From the NCBI GenBank assembly GCA_030674185.1, contig CM060307.1, positions 57,056,481-57,103,980 on the forward strand: 47,500 bases of DNA, in the 5' to 3' direction. Positions within the stretch are counted from its first letter, which is position 1, and each line of letters starts with the position of its first letter. The translations under genes were made by a program, and so were the position numbers. The DNA is from Monoplex corrugatus. Its lineage: Eukaryota > Mollusca > Gastropoda > Littorinimorpha > Ranellidae. The notes below the pieces were generated by a model. The model was not told the DNA's origin, did no database searches, and was given only the letters and a program-made list of their open reading frames with translations. Shown piece by piece: positions 22,232-32,924 of the stretch.

Positions 22232-22256
22232 GGGGTGGGGTGGGGTGGGGTGGGGA
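22232..22256 (+). other. G-quadruplex motif (GGGGT)n
   Basis: Five runs of four or more G separated by single T. This is a strong intramolecular G-quadruplex consensus on the plus strand. It directly abuts the left inverted arm that starts at 22254. Confidence 0.75.
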
Positions 22257-22376
22257 TGAAATGACCTGACATGATCACATTCACACTACACGCAAACCGG
22301 CAGACAGATAGAGAGCGTGAACTTTATGTTATTGGCTGTAATTACATTCACCGACATTTTCACTGGCTAGATTGAC
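22254..22376 (+). repeat. Inverted repeat pair A, left arm (next to (TG)n)
   Basis: From GGATGAAATGACCTGAC to TTTTCACTGGCTAGATT. It matches the minus strand of 25425-25546 with about eight differences. Both arms run straight into a long dinucleotide array on the same relative side: (TG)n here and (CA)n at 25321-25413. The array therefore seems to belong to the repeated unit. Confidence 0.88.
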
Positions 22377-22382
22377 ACTTGC

Positions 22383-22610
<228 letters not shown>

Positions 22611-22791
22611 TTTCACTCTTTCGTTTTGCCCCAATGTTGACCAACACAAAGGCAGACAACACTATTACCAAAAAAACACAATTACCAGACATCATCCTTT
22701 TCAATTTTTTACCAGCTGCGACGCTTGCTCCCCGCAAAATGAAAATACACAGACGAAAATGATAAAGCCAAGAATGCAGATCAGTAGACTA

Positions 22792-22975
22792 TGTGGAGTT
22801 CACACTTCGGACACTCGTGGTGCTAGATTCATTTCTTTTCTCCCGACATTTGGCCTCCTGTCTCGTCCCCTTCACACCAAGTGTATGTGGAAGACAGCAC
22901 GGTAAATTGGATGACGTGTGCTGGGTTTTGTTTTCATAAAGTTTGTTTGGTGCTGCTTCATCGATCTCCCTCTTT
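22792..22975 (+). repeat. Inverted repeat pair B, left arm
   Basis: Blocks GGAGTTCACACTTCGGA, GTGGTGCTAGATTCATT, CTCCCGACATTTGGCCTC and GTTTTGTTTTCATAAAG occur in the same order on the minus strand of 23641-23881. Overall similarity is moderate, so this is an older duplication than pair A. Confidence 0.7.
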
Positions 22976-23009
22976 CCACTTTCAAGTTGTTCATGACAGC
23001 TGGGAGTGA

Positions 23010-23120
23010 TATACACACTCGCACACACACACGCGCATGCATACACGCACCTGTACACACACACAGGCACACACACACACACACACGCACACACATTCAC
23101 ACATACACACACACCTGCAC

Positions 23121-23174
<54 letters not shown>

Positions 23175-23232
23175 ATACTCTCTCACAGAAACACACACAC
23201 ACACACACAAAACACACATACACACACTCAGA

Positions 23233-23269
<37 letters not shown>

Positions 23270-23389
23270 GCACACACACACAGAAAACACACACACAAAC
23301 ACACATACACACACACATACACACACACACACACACACACGCACACAATCACATACACAATCACACGCATACACAGAAACACTCACACA

Positions 23390-23478
<89 letters not shown>

Positions 23479-23490
23479 GTACACAAACAT
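23010..23490. repeat. Long (CA)n array
   Basis: About 480 bp of CA repeats with CACG, CATA and CAGAAA interruptions. It lies between the two arms of inverted repeat pair B. Confidence 0.95.
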
Positions 23491-23640
23491 ATACATCTTT
23501 CTCTAGTTGATATGAAACATTCTGCTTTTAGTTTATGAACGAGGGATAAAAAAAGGACTGTCCCAGATGGCACAGACATCTTCTGACGCATTCAGCTTGC
23601 CATACTCATCCTGTCATCTGACAGATACACCTCCAGTTAC

Positions 23641-23881
23641 AGGAGATAAAGAGAATGACGAGGAAGTACCAAACAACCTTTATGAAAACAAACTCTGGTA
23701 TACGTCTTCCGCTTTCCTATAGCGTCTTCCGTCTGTCGTGTCAGAAGACGAGTGGGGGGGGGGGGGGGAGCGATGGGAGGGAGGGGAGGGGTATGGGGTA
23801 GGGAGGGAGTCTGAGGCCCAAAGATCGGGAGGACGCCAATGAACCTGGCACCAGGGTCATCCAACGTGGGAACTCCTCATA
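23641..23881 (-). repeat. Inverted repeat pair B, right arm
   Basis: The minus strand repeats the left arm blocks (GGAGTTCCCACGTTGGA, GTGCCAGGTTCATT, CTCCCGATCTTTGGGCCTC, GTTTGTTTTCATAAAGG). It has a purine-rich insertion that includes a run of about 14 G at 23755-23768. Confidence 0.7.
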
Positions 23882-24069
23882 ACCTACTGACCTGAATGGT
23901 TGCCCTCCTCGCCTTTTGTCTACGTTATGTTTGTCTTTATGTCTTGCTTAGTGTGTGCATCACGCTGGTGGAATAGCAAGCTGTCTGCCATTTTGAGCCT
24001 TGTCATTCTTTTTATGTTGTTGTTGTTGTTGTTGTTGTGTGTGTGACTGTAGTATAAGATGTTGCATGT

Positions 24070-24370
24070 CTATGGACTGATTGATGTTGGAGCAAAAAGC
24101 AAACAAAGTACAAACAAACAAGCAAATAAAGCAACAACAAACAACGAAAGAATCAAGAAATACAAAGAACAAGAGATAGCAAGAATATAAAAAGAAAAGA
24201 AAAGAATAAAAAAAGAAAAGAGTGAGAAAAACAGGAGAGAACAAAGAAAAAGATAAAACAAAAATAATCATGCACTTCATAGCCATTACTTCCTAAATTA
24301 CATGTGATGCCTTTCTTCAGCTCTCTCCTCCCACCACCACCACCACCACCACCACCACCACCACCACCAG
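24070..24370. repeat. A-rich tract and (CCA)n
   Basis: A-rich sequence at 24090-24270 and about eleven CCA units at 24331-24368. No gene seen around them. Confidence 0.85.
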
Positions 24371-24624
24371 AACTTAAAGAAAAAGATTCGCACATATGGA
24401 AGGAAAAGGGAGAAAAGAAAGGAAGAAAATGACCAGAAACAAACACATCAAAAACTGCAGGAAAATTGTTATGCTTGTCACGCATTTCATGTTAAGGCAC
24501 ATTTTATTTTCATTTTTTCAAGACAGCGCCTTTTGGGTTCAATTCAGAATAAACTTTATGTACAAATGATATGAATAGAGAAATTACGACATGATCATAG
24601 CATAAGCAATAAGCATTAGCAACG

Positions 24625-24715
24625 TCTTGAGGAAAGACCCAAAATGGTTCAGATGGAGGTCGAAACCAGGACCTTCTGTGTGTGGTGTGAGTGCGATGAC
24701 GATCACACTACCAAA
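24625..24715 (-). mobile_element. tRNA-derived SINE head, minus strand
   Basis: The minus strand reads GTTTGGTAGTGTGATCG (A-box-like), then GGTCCTGGTTTCGACCTCC (B-box-like), then CATTTTGGGTCTTTCCTC. The last block matches CATTTTGGGATTTTCTGG in the SINE at 37357-37765, so both probably belong to one family. The body is largely missing. Confidence 0.5.
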
Positions 24716-24892
24716 CAAGCTAACACTCCTGATCAATAGTGCATGTTTACTACATCTAGATAAACGTTCTGAACATATTGCACACGAAAATCCAGAAGAA
24801 GAGTAAAAAAGAAAAAAATCAATTTATTCAAACATATGCAGACACGGGTGAGTGTATGTGAAATTGTCCAAGTGTAATGAATTCCCCTTCAA

Positions 24893-24925
24893 CAAACTCC
24901 AAACTCCAAACTCCAAACTCCAATC
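24893..24925. repeat. (CTCCAAA)n short array
   Basis: Four to five 7-bp units. Confidence 0.85.
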
Positions 24926-25009
24926 TATGCTGAGTTGAACCTTTAACAGAAGCATGCTCAAGAGCCGTCTATAGACAATAGAGAAGCGCTGGTAATATTA
25001 TTACTACAC

Positions 25010-25324
25010 GTGCATACACACACACATACACACATAGACATACACACACACACATACACACACATACACACACACACACACGCACGCACGCACGCACACA
25101 CACGCGCGCGCATAGATAGTGAGAGAAAGATAGACAGAGAGAGACAGAGAGGCAGACTGAGACAGACAGAGAGAGAGTTACAATCACAGAGAGAAATACA
25201 CAAACAGAGACAGTGAGAGGGAGATTTACAATCTGAGAGACAGACAGACAGACAGACAGACAGAGAGATAGAGAGAGAGAGAGAAAGAGAAACAAAGACA
25301 CACATACACACGCGCACACACACA

Positions 25325-25413
<89 letters not shown>
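25010..25413. repeat. (CA)n-(GA/GACA)n-(CA)n microsatellite block
   Basis: CA repeats to about 25110, purine GA/GACA repeats to about 25290, then nearly pure (CA)n from 25321 to 25413. It abuts the right arm of inverted repeat pair A. Confidence 0.95.
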
Positions 25414-25416
<3 letters not shown>

Positions 25417-25424
25417 AGACAGAT

Positions 25425-25546
25425 GTGAATCTAGCCAGTGAAAATGTCGGTGAATGTAATTAAGCCAATCACATAAAGTTCACGCTCTCTATCTGTCTAC
25501 AGGTTTGCGTGTAGCGTGGATGTGATCACGTCAGGTCATTTCATCC
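25425..25546 (-). repeat. Inverted repeat pair A, right arm (next to (CA)n)
   Basis: The minus strand matches 22254-22376 over about 122 bp at roughly 93 percent by eye. Differences are single bases plus one deleted base. Homology stops at TTTCATCC on one side and at the array on the other. Confidence 0.88.
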
Positions 25547-25608
25547 TCGTCTTCCATGGTAATCACCTGTGCTGAATCAGTTGACTTACTCCCCGCCGTA
25601 ACTAAGCA

Positions 25609-25629
25609 ATCTCTCTCTCTCTCTCTCTC

Positions 25630-25680
<51 letters not shown>

Positions 25681-25915
25681 TCCTCTTTCGTTCTCCTCTC
25701 TCTCTCCCTTCTCTCTCTCTCTCGTTCCTCTGTGTTTCTGTTTCCTTTCTCTGCCCTCTTTCTCTCTCTGGCTCTCTGTGTTGTCTGTTCTCTGTCTGTT
25801 TGCTTCTGTCTCTCTGTCTGTCCTGTCTGTCTGTCTGTCTCTCTTGTCTCGTCTGTCTGTCTGTCTATCTCTCTTTCCTCTCTCTCTCTCTCCACTCTTT
25901 CTCTCCGTCTCTCCC
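25609..25915. repeat. (CT)n/(CTGT)n microsatellite block
   Basis: Imperfect CT repeats with CTGT stretches. Long frames here are repeat translations. Confidence 0.93.
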
Positions 25916-26867
25916 AGAACTCAGAATATATCTGTATTAGATAATATCAATAAAAAGATAGTGGTGATGTTTTGCTGTTGTTGTCTTTACCGATAATGAG
26001 TAACTGATATCTGAAACCCACTTCGTATCGTATCTGTCAATTATATCATTATTATAAATACTGCAAGGTAGATCCACGGTTGTTATCATTTGTGCTAGAT
26101 AACCCTTCAGGTCTAAGGGTTGGATGTAAAAAAACGGCTTTAATGCGTTCCTTGCATTACCCTAAAAAATAACAATGTGTTCTTGGTCTTCGTGTATTTG
26201 TTCTCTCTCTCACTCTTTTTGCCTGTTTGTTTACCTAGCAAGGGTTTTAGTAAACAGTTTTGCAATGGGGCTCATGAACTGACTATTTTTTAAGTGTTGG
26301 TCAGTGTGGAATTCTGGATATTAAGATCTTGGAAACAAAATATTCTGCTGAAAAAAAAAAATGTTCACAGTATAAAATTCACGGTGGCCAACATATTATA
26401 ACATATTTTCTGTAAACCTCTTAAGTGTTTGTTAAAAGATCTCTATGAAGGACAGGAAAAGAAGCATGGATTTCTTGAGATCAATCCATTGCTATCAAAA
26501 ACATACAAAACTACGGACACCAAACATTTCACTGAGGCTGTATTTCCGACCGTCTCTCACCGGATGATTGCAATCTTGCGTGGGTAGTGACAATGTCACA
26601 GCGCATTGATTCCAGCACGCTAGCATTTCTAGGCTGCTTTGTGACGGAATTATCGTAAATTTGGATCAGCTAGCTGAAGCAGCGATAGAGGGCAGTTTGT
26701 TAACTAGCAATAGATGTATAGTCTATATCAGGCATCAAGCGCACTCAAAAACGTATTATTAGGTAAGCAAGCACTTCCCTGGGATGGCTATTCCCGTCAG
26801 TCATGTCTCCTGGGGTAGGTGCTGACGTAAAACTTCAAATCAAATCAACAAACACACACACGCATGC
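25916..26867. other. Non-coding stretch; possible retroelement 3' terminus at its right end
   Basis: No gene seen. The last 40 bp before the array (CTGACGTAAAACTTCAAATC) resemble the kind of short A-rich terminus seen at the ends of the LINE copies here (GACGTTAAATCAAG). The likeness is weak. Confidence 0.3.
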
Positions 26868-26869
26868 AT

Positions 26870-26960
<91 letters not shown>

Positions 26961-27026
26961 TGTACACACACACATGCACACATACACACACACATACGCA
27001 CGCACACACACACATGCATTAACACA

Positions 27027-27087
<61 letters not shown>
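26868..27087. repeat. (CA)n array at the 5' edge of LINE copy 2
   Basis: CA repeats with two occurrences of CATGCATTAACACACA (near 26862 and 27013), so part of the array was itself duplicated. LINE sequence begins at 27088 with no spacer. Confidence 0.95.
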
Positions 27088-27089
<2 letters not shown>

Positions 27090-27090
<1 letters not shown>

Positions 27091-29785
27091 TGAAGGATGG
27101 AACCAACTTACCTAGGTATCCGATAATGACTGAAACATGTAACACATTTCCTTCAGACATGGACAAAGCAGAAACTTTTGTGGATCTGTTCGCTGAAAAC
27201 AGTAAAGTTGAAGGTTTATCTCCTGACTGCAAACATCACAGAGAAATGGAAGATTACAACCCAATCTACACTGATCCAGTACCACAGAATGATCTCTGGT
27301 TTAATTCTCCAATCACCTTAGAAGAGCTAAAAAACACAGTACTGTCTCGACACAACAAAAAGAGTTCGGTAGGTGTTGATGCAGTTTCGACTGAAATGAT
27401 TAAACATCTCCCTGAAAACTACCTTATTTTCCTACACAAAATTTTGCAGAAATGCTGGGTTACCGGAACTGTGCCACAAATCTGGCAAAAGTCTATAGTT
27501 ATACCAATCTTAAAAACAGGAAAATCGAAAACCGATAAAAACAGTTACAGACCTATTGCTTTGACGTCCCACACAAGCAAACTAATGGAAAGATTGGTCT
27601 TAAACAGACTTTTACACTACTGTGATAAAAATAATGTTATTCCGGTAAACCAGGCAGGTTTTAGAAAAGGAAGATCCGCAGTTGAGCACCTAGTTAAACT
27701 TACAACTCAGATCAAACAACAGTTTGCCCGCAGAAAAAGTGTTTTAGCTACTTTCTTTGATGTGAAAAAAGCTTACGATCAAGTTTGGCATAAACGTTTA
27801 TTGTTCAAGCTAAAATCTGTTGGTTTATCGGGCAATATGTTCAATTACATTAAATCTTTTTTAGCAAATAGAACAATTCAGGCAAGAGTGGGAGCTAGTT
27901 ATTCTTCTTCACGATGCCTCGACATGGGGATTCCACAAGGTTCAGTGATAGCACCTATTTTATTTAATATCCTTATACAGGATCTTCCTAAAGCTCTTTC
28001 AAATCGTGTTGTTTTAGTACAGTACGCTGATGATATATGCACTTGGATGAATATCACTTTAAAAAAGACAACTCCACAGAGAACGCGAAATTACATCAGG
28101 AAGTTGTATCAAATTGATCTTGATAATCTTGGAAACTATATGTTAGAAAATGGGCTGTCGTTGTCAGCAGAAAAAACTAACATGATGCTGTTTGATCCTG
28201 GTGGTAACTCAAATAACTTGCCTACTTTCAAATTGCTTGGTGAAGTGTTAAATTACAAACAGGTCGTAAAATTCCTGGGAGTTTACATCACGTCCAAATT
28301 AAGCTGGAATGTCCATTTTGATTATATTTTAACAAAAGCGCGAAAAACCTTAAATTTTCTAAAGATAATAAGCAAATTTCCCTGGGGAATGGATACAAAT
28401 GTACTGATTCATCTGTCAACAGCGCTGGTCAGGTCTAAATTATCCTACGCGCAAGAAGTTTTCTTCAATGCACCCAAATATTTACTAAAAAAGATTCAGA
28501 GCTTGGACTGCAAAAGTCTTAAAATTGCACTAGGTGTACCAACTCATGCTTCTACTCTGGAAACGTACGAAGTTGCTGGAATTCTACCTTTAAACAACCA
28601 TCGTGAGTTAGCTACAGCAAAGTTTGCAATTAGAACTACTTCACAAGTGGATAATTTTGTGAGCAAAGAAATTAAGATCAGGTCTGATACTGACTTTCCA
28701 AAACGAGCAAAAAACATTTCATCACAAATTACAGCCGCAACTTACATATCTGGCCTGATCAAACAGTCCAACATAACAATGGATGAAATTGCTGAGAAAC
28801 CAACGATAACGCCTATCCCTACATGGGAAATGCTAAATGCCACATTTGATCTCGATTATGCAAAAGTTAAAAAAGATGATAATGTCAACATTACGCTATC
28901 CACAGCTTGTGAACACATCGATGAAAAGTACAGTACCCACCTCCACATTTTTACCGATGGGTCAGTCTTAGCAAACCAGAGCGCTGGAGCAGCCTTTTAT
29001 GTTCCAAAATTTAACATTAAAAAGTCTTTTTTCATTGGGGCAAATGTATCTATATATATACAGCAGAATTGGTCGCTGTTGTTCAAGGGTTGCATTATTT
29101 AATAAGCCTTCGGCCTGTGTCATTCAAAGTAGTTCTCTTTGTTGATTCAAAATCTGTATTATATGTCTTACAGTCTTTTGATACAGACACAAGACCTGAC
29201 TTAATTATTGAGGCAAATCATCTAATACATTGTTTAAAGATAAATGGTTCGGAAATCAATTTATGCTGGGTGCCTTCTCATGTTGGTCTTCATGGCAACA
29301 ACGTAGTTGACAGAGCAGCTAAATCCGGTGCCCTCCATTCTGAAAATTCCATAGAATTACATGTTAACACCTCGGTAAAAGAAGCTTACAACTCGCTAGA
29401 ATTAGCATCATGGATTCGATTTCATGAACATTTAAATGAAAAATTTGTGTCTCAAGAAAGAATCAAACTTTCAGTTCAAAATATCTGTAAAAATTTGCAG
29501 TATTCCTCGTTATATCATTTGAGATTAATTGTTATGACATATTTTCGCATTCAACTGAACGCTTTGAAAACAAAGTATTGTAACAACGTTTTATGTATTT
29601 GTGGCGAACAATTCACATTGTATCACTGTTTGTTTTACTGCAGAAAGCTTCGTTCCTTTTTACCAAAGACGTTTACACAAGGAAACTATCTTGAAACGCA
29701 TTTTAAAGAAGTAGTATCGGATCAAGTTTTGTTAGTTAAAATTTCAGAATCATTGGTTCACAGTCCTGTTAATGCGTTACTTTAA
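27090..29785 (+). pseudogene. RT-RNase H polyprotein of I-group LINE copy 2 (one frameshift)
   Basis: The first frame runs 27090-29102 (670 codons) and the second 29069-29785. RT motifs are RPIALTSHTSKLMER, QAGFRKGRSAVEHL, FFDVKKAYDQVW, MGIPQGSVIAPILF and QYADDICTWM (YADD at 28023-28034), then LSAEKTNMMLF and VVKFLGVYITSKLSW. RNase H shows IFTDGSVL (near 28950), the glutamate region AELVAVVQG (in the second frame), VDSKSVLYVL and CWVPSHVGLHGNNVVDRAAK, so the catalytic D, E, D and D/H positions appear present. The C-terminus has CICGEQFTLYHCLFYC, a CxC-H-C pattern usual in I-type elements. The frame breaks inside a TATATATA run near 29050-29060. One TA fewer would join the two frames, so replication slippage is the likely cause. 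The initiating Met at 27090 is only the first one after the truncation, not a native start. Confidence 0.9.
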
Positions 29786-29970
29786 GATTATTTTATAATT
29801 ATGATTAATTTTGTTTTGTTTTGTTTTTATGACGATTTTTCTTTTACATTATTGATGTTAGCGTTGTTCTAGTTTCATTTCTCTGTTCATCCATATCCTT
29901 TTTCTTAAGACCTTGCCGCTTCCTTTTAATCTTTTTTTACTTCCCTTACTCTGTTCCCCTCTCCCCTCCA

Positions 29971-29987
29971 TACCCCCCCCCCCCCCC
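29971..29987. repeat. Poly-C run in LINE 3' UTR
   Basis: About 17 consecutive C in the 3' UTR of LINE copy 2, at the place where copy 1 has a T-run followed by (TG)n. Confidence 0.9.
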
Positions 29988-30057
29988 TTATTTCATCCTC
30001 CATGCCATTTTTCCCCGTCTAATATCACTTATAGTGAAAAGACGTTAAATCAAGCAA

Positions 30058-30133
30058 CGCACACACACACACACACACACACAACACGCACACACACACA
30101 CACATACACACACACACACACACATACACATAC
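30058..30133. repeat. (CA)n array left of the trapped LINE fragment
   Basis: CA repeats directly follow the 3' end of LINE copy 2 and directly precede the inverted RT fragment. Confidence 0.95.
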
Positions 30134-30328
30134 CCAGCGCTGTTGACAGATGAATCAGTACATTTGTATCCATTCCCCAGGGTAATTTGCTTATTATCTT
30201 TAGAAAATTTAAGGTTTTTCGCGCTTTTGTTAAAATATAATCAAAATGGACATTCCAGCTTAATTTGGACGTGATGTAAACTCCCAGGAATTTTACGACC
30301 TGTTTGTAATTTAACACTTCACCAAGCA
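30134..30328 (-). mobile_element. Inverted 195-bp copy of the RT segment 28234-28428
   Basis: The minus strand reproduces 28234-28428 with a single difference that I can see (28379 T in the parent, A in the copy; Phe to Leu in the frame). It encodes the end of RT (LLGEVLNYKQVVKFLGVYI onward). It has no element ends, so it did not arrive as a retrotransposed 3' end. It is flanked by (CA)n on the left and (TG)n on the right, which are themselves complementary, so the whole 30058-30436 block forms a hairpin-prone structure with the LINE piece in the loop. Confidence 0.95.
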
Positions 30329-30352
30329 GTGTGTGTGTGTGTGTGTGTGTCT

Positions 30353-30403
<51 letters not shown>

Positions 30404-30436
30404 TGTGTGTGTGTGTGTGTATGTGTGTGTGTGTGT
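30329..30436. repeat. (TG)n array right of the trapped LINE fragment
   Basis: Nearly pure TG with three TATG or CTG interruptions, starting exactly at the end of the inverted RT fragment. Confidence 0.95.
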
Positions 30437-30757
30437 TCATAGCCCACGCAGATCGTTTAGTACAAAGGCATCTGGGACTTCAACTTGTCATGAGTCCAGC
30501 ATAACGAGGGTGGTCCTTTCTTTCTGTCCATGGTTTGTTCTACATCCCCTAAACCTACACAGGGACATCTATCTGCTTACAAGCGGGCAGGACTGAGGCG
30601 GTAGTGACAGGGTACAGCACGAACCTGTTCACCTATCCTGTCTGGCAACCACGCTCGTTCAGCCTTACTTTGGCCTTTCAATAATGAGTGTTCCAACTCC
30701 TATGTCATCTCACCCCATTCCCATACCCCCAGCCATATCCACCAACAGATTTGGTAC
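30437..30757. other. Non-coding stretch, no feature recognised
   Basis: No gene or repeat family seen. Confidence 0.4.
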
Positions 30758-30858
30758 GTTAACCAATTAACCACACCTCCTACTGACGACAGTGATTGCT
30801 TAGTGGCGGTACCAGACAAAGTGAAGGTCACTTCTTGGTGTGTAGACTGTCACCACGT
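30758..30858 (-). repeat. Dispersed repeat R2, copy B
   Basis: The minus strand carries GTGACAGTCTACACACCA, GTGACCTTCA, CCACTAAGCAATCACTGTC and CAGTAGGAGG with GGTTAATTGG, in the same order as copy A at 21336-21432. Confidence 0.6.
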
Positions 30859-31044
30859 CCTTCCAACCACATCCCCCGCCATGTACCCATTGACACCAAC
30901 GACCTTGTTCGTGGTTTTGTTTGATCCTAGGCTGTTCATGAGGGATTCACTGCACTTAGACAATTCCATAAGCGCTTCATCTAAATCTGACACTGAAAAG
31001 ACAGATTCATATGGAGGGCCATGATCGCCAACACCATGTTGCAG

Positions 31045-31240
31045 GGCATACGATGATGATGAGACTCCTTGACCCTACGCAAAACCCTTGGGGATTGGAG
31101 AACAGGACCAAAGAATCACTAAGCCGACACCAGCGGAATAATTGGAGCAGTGAGTTAGGCAGTGAACAGGCGAATTTTCATCTGGCAAGCTGGAATTGAA
31201 CCCGAGACATCAGATCTATAGTTTTAGGTATGTGAACGGA
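31045..31240 (-). mobile_element. tRNA-derived SINE with (ATC)n tail, minus strand
   Basis: The minus strand has CTATAGATCTGATGTCTCG then GGTTCAATTCCAGC (a good B box), a body with CTGTTCACTGCCTAACTCAC and GGTGTCGGCTTAGTGATTC, and ends AGGAGTCTCATCATCATCG, a short ATC tail. I recall very similar SINE bodies from mollusc sequences. A second B-box-like GGGCTCGATCC lies further out near 31290, so two heads may be joined. No search was possible. Confidence 0.55.
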
Positions 31241-31439
31241 GGCAGACAGTCTGTGGAACAGCTGTGACCCGCTGAAGGATCGAGCCCACGTCCCTGAGTT
31301 ATCATCGTGGTGCTGTAACTGTTAAATGTACCAGTAGCGAGCAGGACTGAGAACATAATTATGTTTCATTTCGTTTGTGATGATTCCATTTGCATAATAT
31401 GATATCGTAAAGACACAACAGCTAACAGCAGCAGCTTTA

Positions 31440-31680
31440 TCATCATGTTCACCATCCTCTGCCTCGTGCTCTTCATCCTCAATATCATCATCACCATTAT
31501 CATCGTCGTCGTCGTCGTCATCATTATCATCTTCATCATCATCATCATCGTACATCATCATCTTCGTCAGCAGCAGCATCATTATAGTCATCATCATCAC
31601 CATCATCATCACTATCACACTATCATCATCAACGCCCCGCCGTCGTCGTCGTCGTCGTCGTCGTCGTCAACGTCATCTCG
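31440..31680. repeat. (TCA)n / (GTC)n trinucleotide block
   Basis: Imperfect TCA repeats with (GTC)n cores near 31505 and 31642. Confidence 0.92.
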
Positions 31681-31719
31681 CGGATGCCATAAATTTTTAA
31701 ATAAATCCCTATATCCTAG

Positions 31720-31720
31720 T

Positions 31721-31768
<48 letters not shown>

Positions 31769-31850
31769 AAGACAAACAGACAGACAGACAGACAGGCAGA
31801 CAGGCAAACATACAGACAGACAGACAGACAGACAGACAGAGAAGGAAAAC
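31720..31850. repeat. (GA)n and (GACA)n microsatellite
   Basis: Pure GA run at about 31730-31762, then GACA repeats to about 31842. Confidence 0.93.
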
Positions 31851-32011
31851 AAAGAAACTCAGAACTATTGATGTAAGACCACTGATCCCTATACAGTATC
31901 CGTACATTAAATAGTTCTGAGTTACCTTGCTTTTTGTTGTTATTGTTGTTGTTTCTCTTCTGTCTGTTTCCTCTCGTCTATCCTTAAATTGTGACATTTC
32001 CTCGCATAGTT

Positions 32012-32199
32012 AGTTGTGTGTGTGTGTGAATGAGTGAATGTGTGTGCGCGCGTGTGTGCGTGCATGTGTGTGTGCGTGCGTGCGTGTGTGCGTGCGTGTG
32101 TGCGTGTGTGCGTGCATGCATGTGTGTGTATGTGTGTGTGCGTGTGTGTGTGTGTTGTGTGTGTGTCGTGCGTGCGTGCGTGCGTGTGTGCGTGCGTGC

Positions 32200-32241
<42 letters not shown>

Positions 32242-32243
32242 GT
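32012..32243. repeat. (TG)n/(TGCG)n then (GA)n microsatellite
   Basis: TG and TGCG repeats to about 32220, then GA to 32243. A Z-DNA-prone sequence. Confidence 0.93.
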
Positions 32244-32584
32244 TTTGTTCCCTGTTTTATTTTATACCTTGATTTTGTTTAATTTTTTTTTGTCAGTAGA
32301 CACACCAATACAAGTGTGTAACTATACAGGTTCATTCTAAAGTGTTTTCATTTTTCTCTAAAAACAAATTTTAAATGATAACAAGGAACAAATATAGTTT
32401 CCTTGGTATTAGAACGTCAGCTGAATGAACTTGAGTTTGATGGTGTTTTGAAGGGTTTGAAAAGAGTCACTACTGGACAGTGCAACTATAGTAAAAATAG
32501 GGGAGGGATGAAAGCTTGATGAAAATAAAAGGAAAGTAATATAATATAAAAATGGAGAGTTGGGAGATAACCAAAACAAACGAA

Positions 32585-32733
32585 TTTGGAGGGAAAGAAA
32601 ACAAAGAAGTTTGGAGGGAAAGAAAACAAAGGAGTTTGGAGGGAAATAAGACAAAGGAGTTTGGAGGGAAAGAAACAAAGAAGTTTGGAGGGAAATAAAA
32701 CAAAGGAGTTTGGAGGGAAGAAAACGAAGAAAA
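32585..32733. repeat. 25-bp minisatellite, about 6 units
   Basis: Unit TTTGGAGGGAAAGAAAACAA then AGGAG. Units differ by single bases (AAGAAAAC versus AATAAGAC) and one unit is 24 bp. Confidence 0.92.
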
Positions 32734-32924
32734 ATAAATTTAAAAAAGAAGTAATTGTACAAGCTGGTAAAAGATGAGACAAAATAGACGGCCAGTGTCA
32801 TAGTTCTTCAAACTATCTTGTCTGCATTTACGTTATCCCAACCCAGCTTGTAGCGTTCACAGCTCTTCCATCCCCACACCCACCCCTCCTCCAGTTCATC
32901 TGCTTGCTGTTTGGTGTGAATTTT

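Larger units (their letters stand above)
27088..30055 (+). mobile_element. I-group LINE (Nimb-like), copy 2, 5'-truncated
   Basis: RT, RNase H and C-terminal Cys/His regions are followed by a 270-bp 3' UTR with a C-run near 29971. The element ends TCTAATATCACTTATAGTG then AAAAGACGTTAAATCAAG. It lacks the endonuclease and the upstream linker: its first codon corresponds to the MKHGHTLP region of copy 1, and everything before it is (CA)n. Only one break is seen in about 2.7 kb of coding sequence, so this copy is much younger than copy 1. The 3' end hairpin TCACT-TAT-AGTGA (30025-30037) sits at the position of the hairpin in copy 1. Confidence 0.9.
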
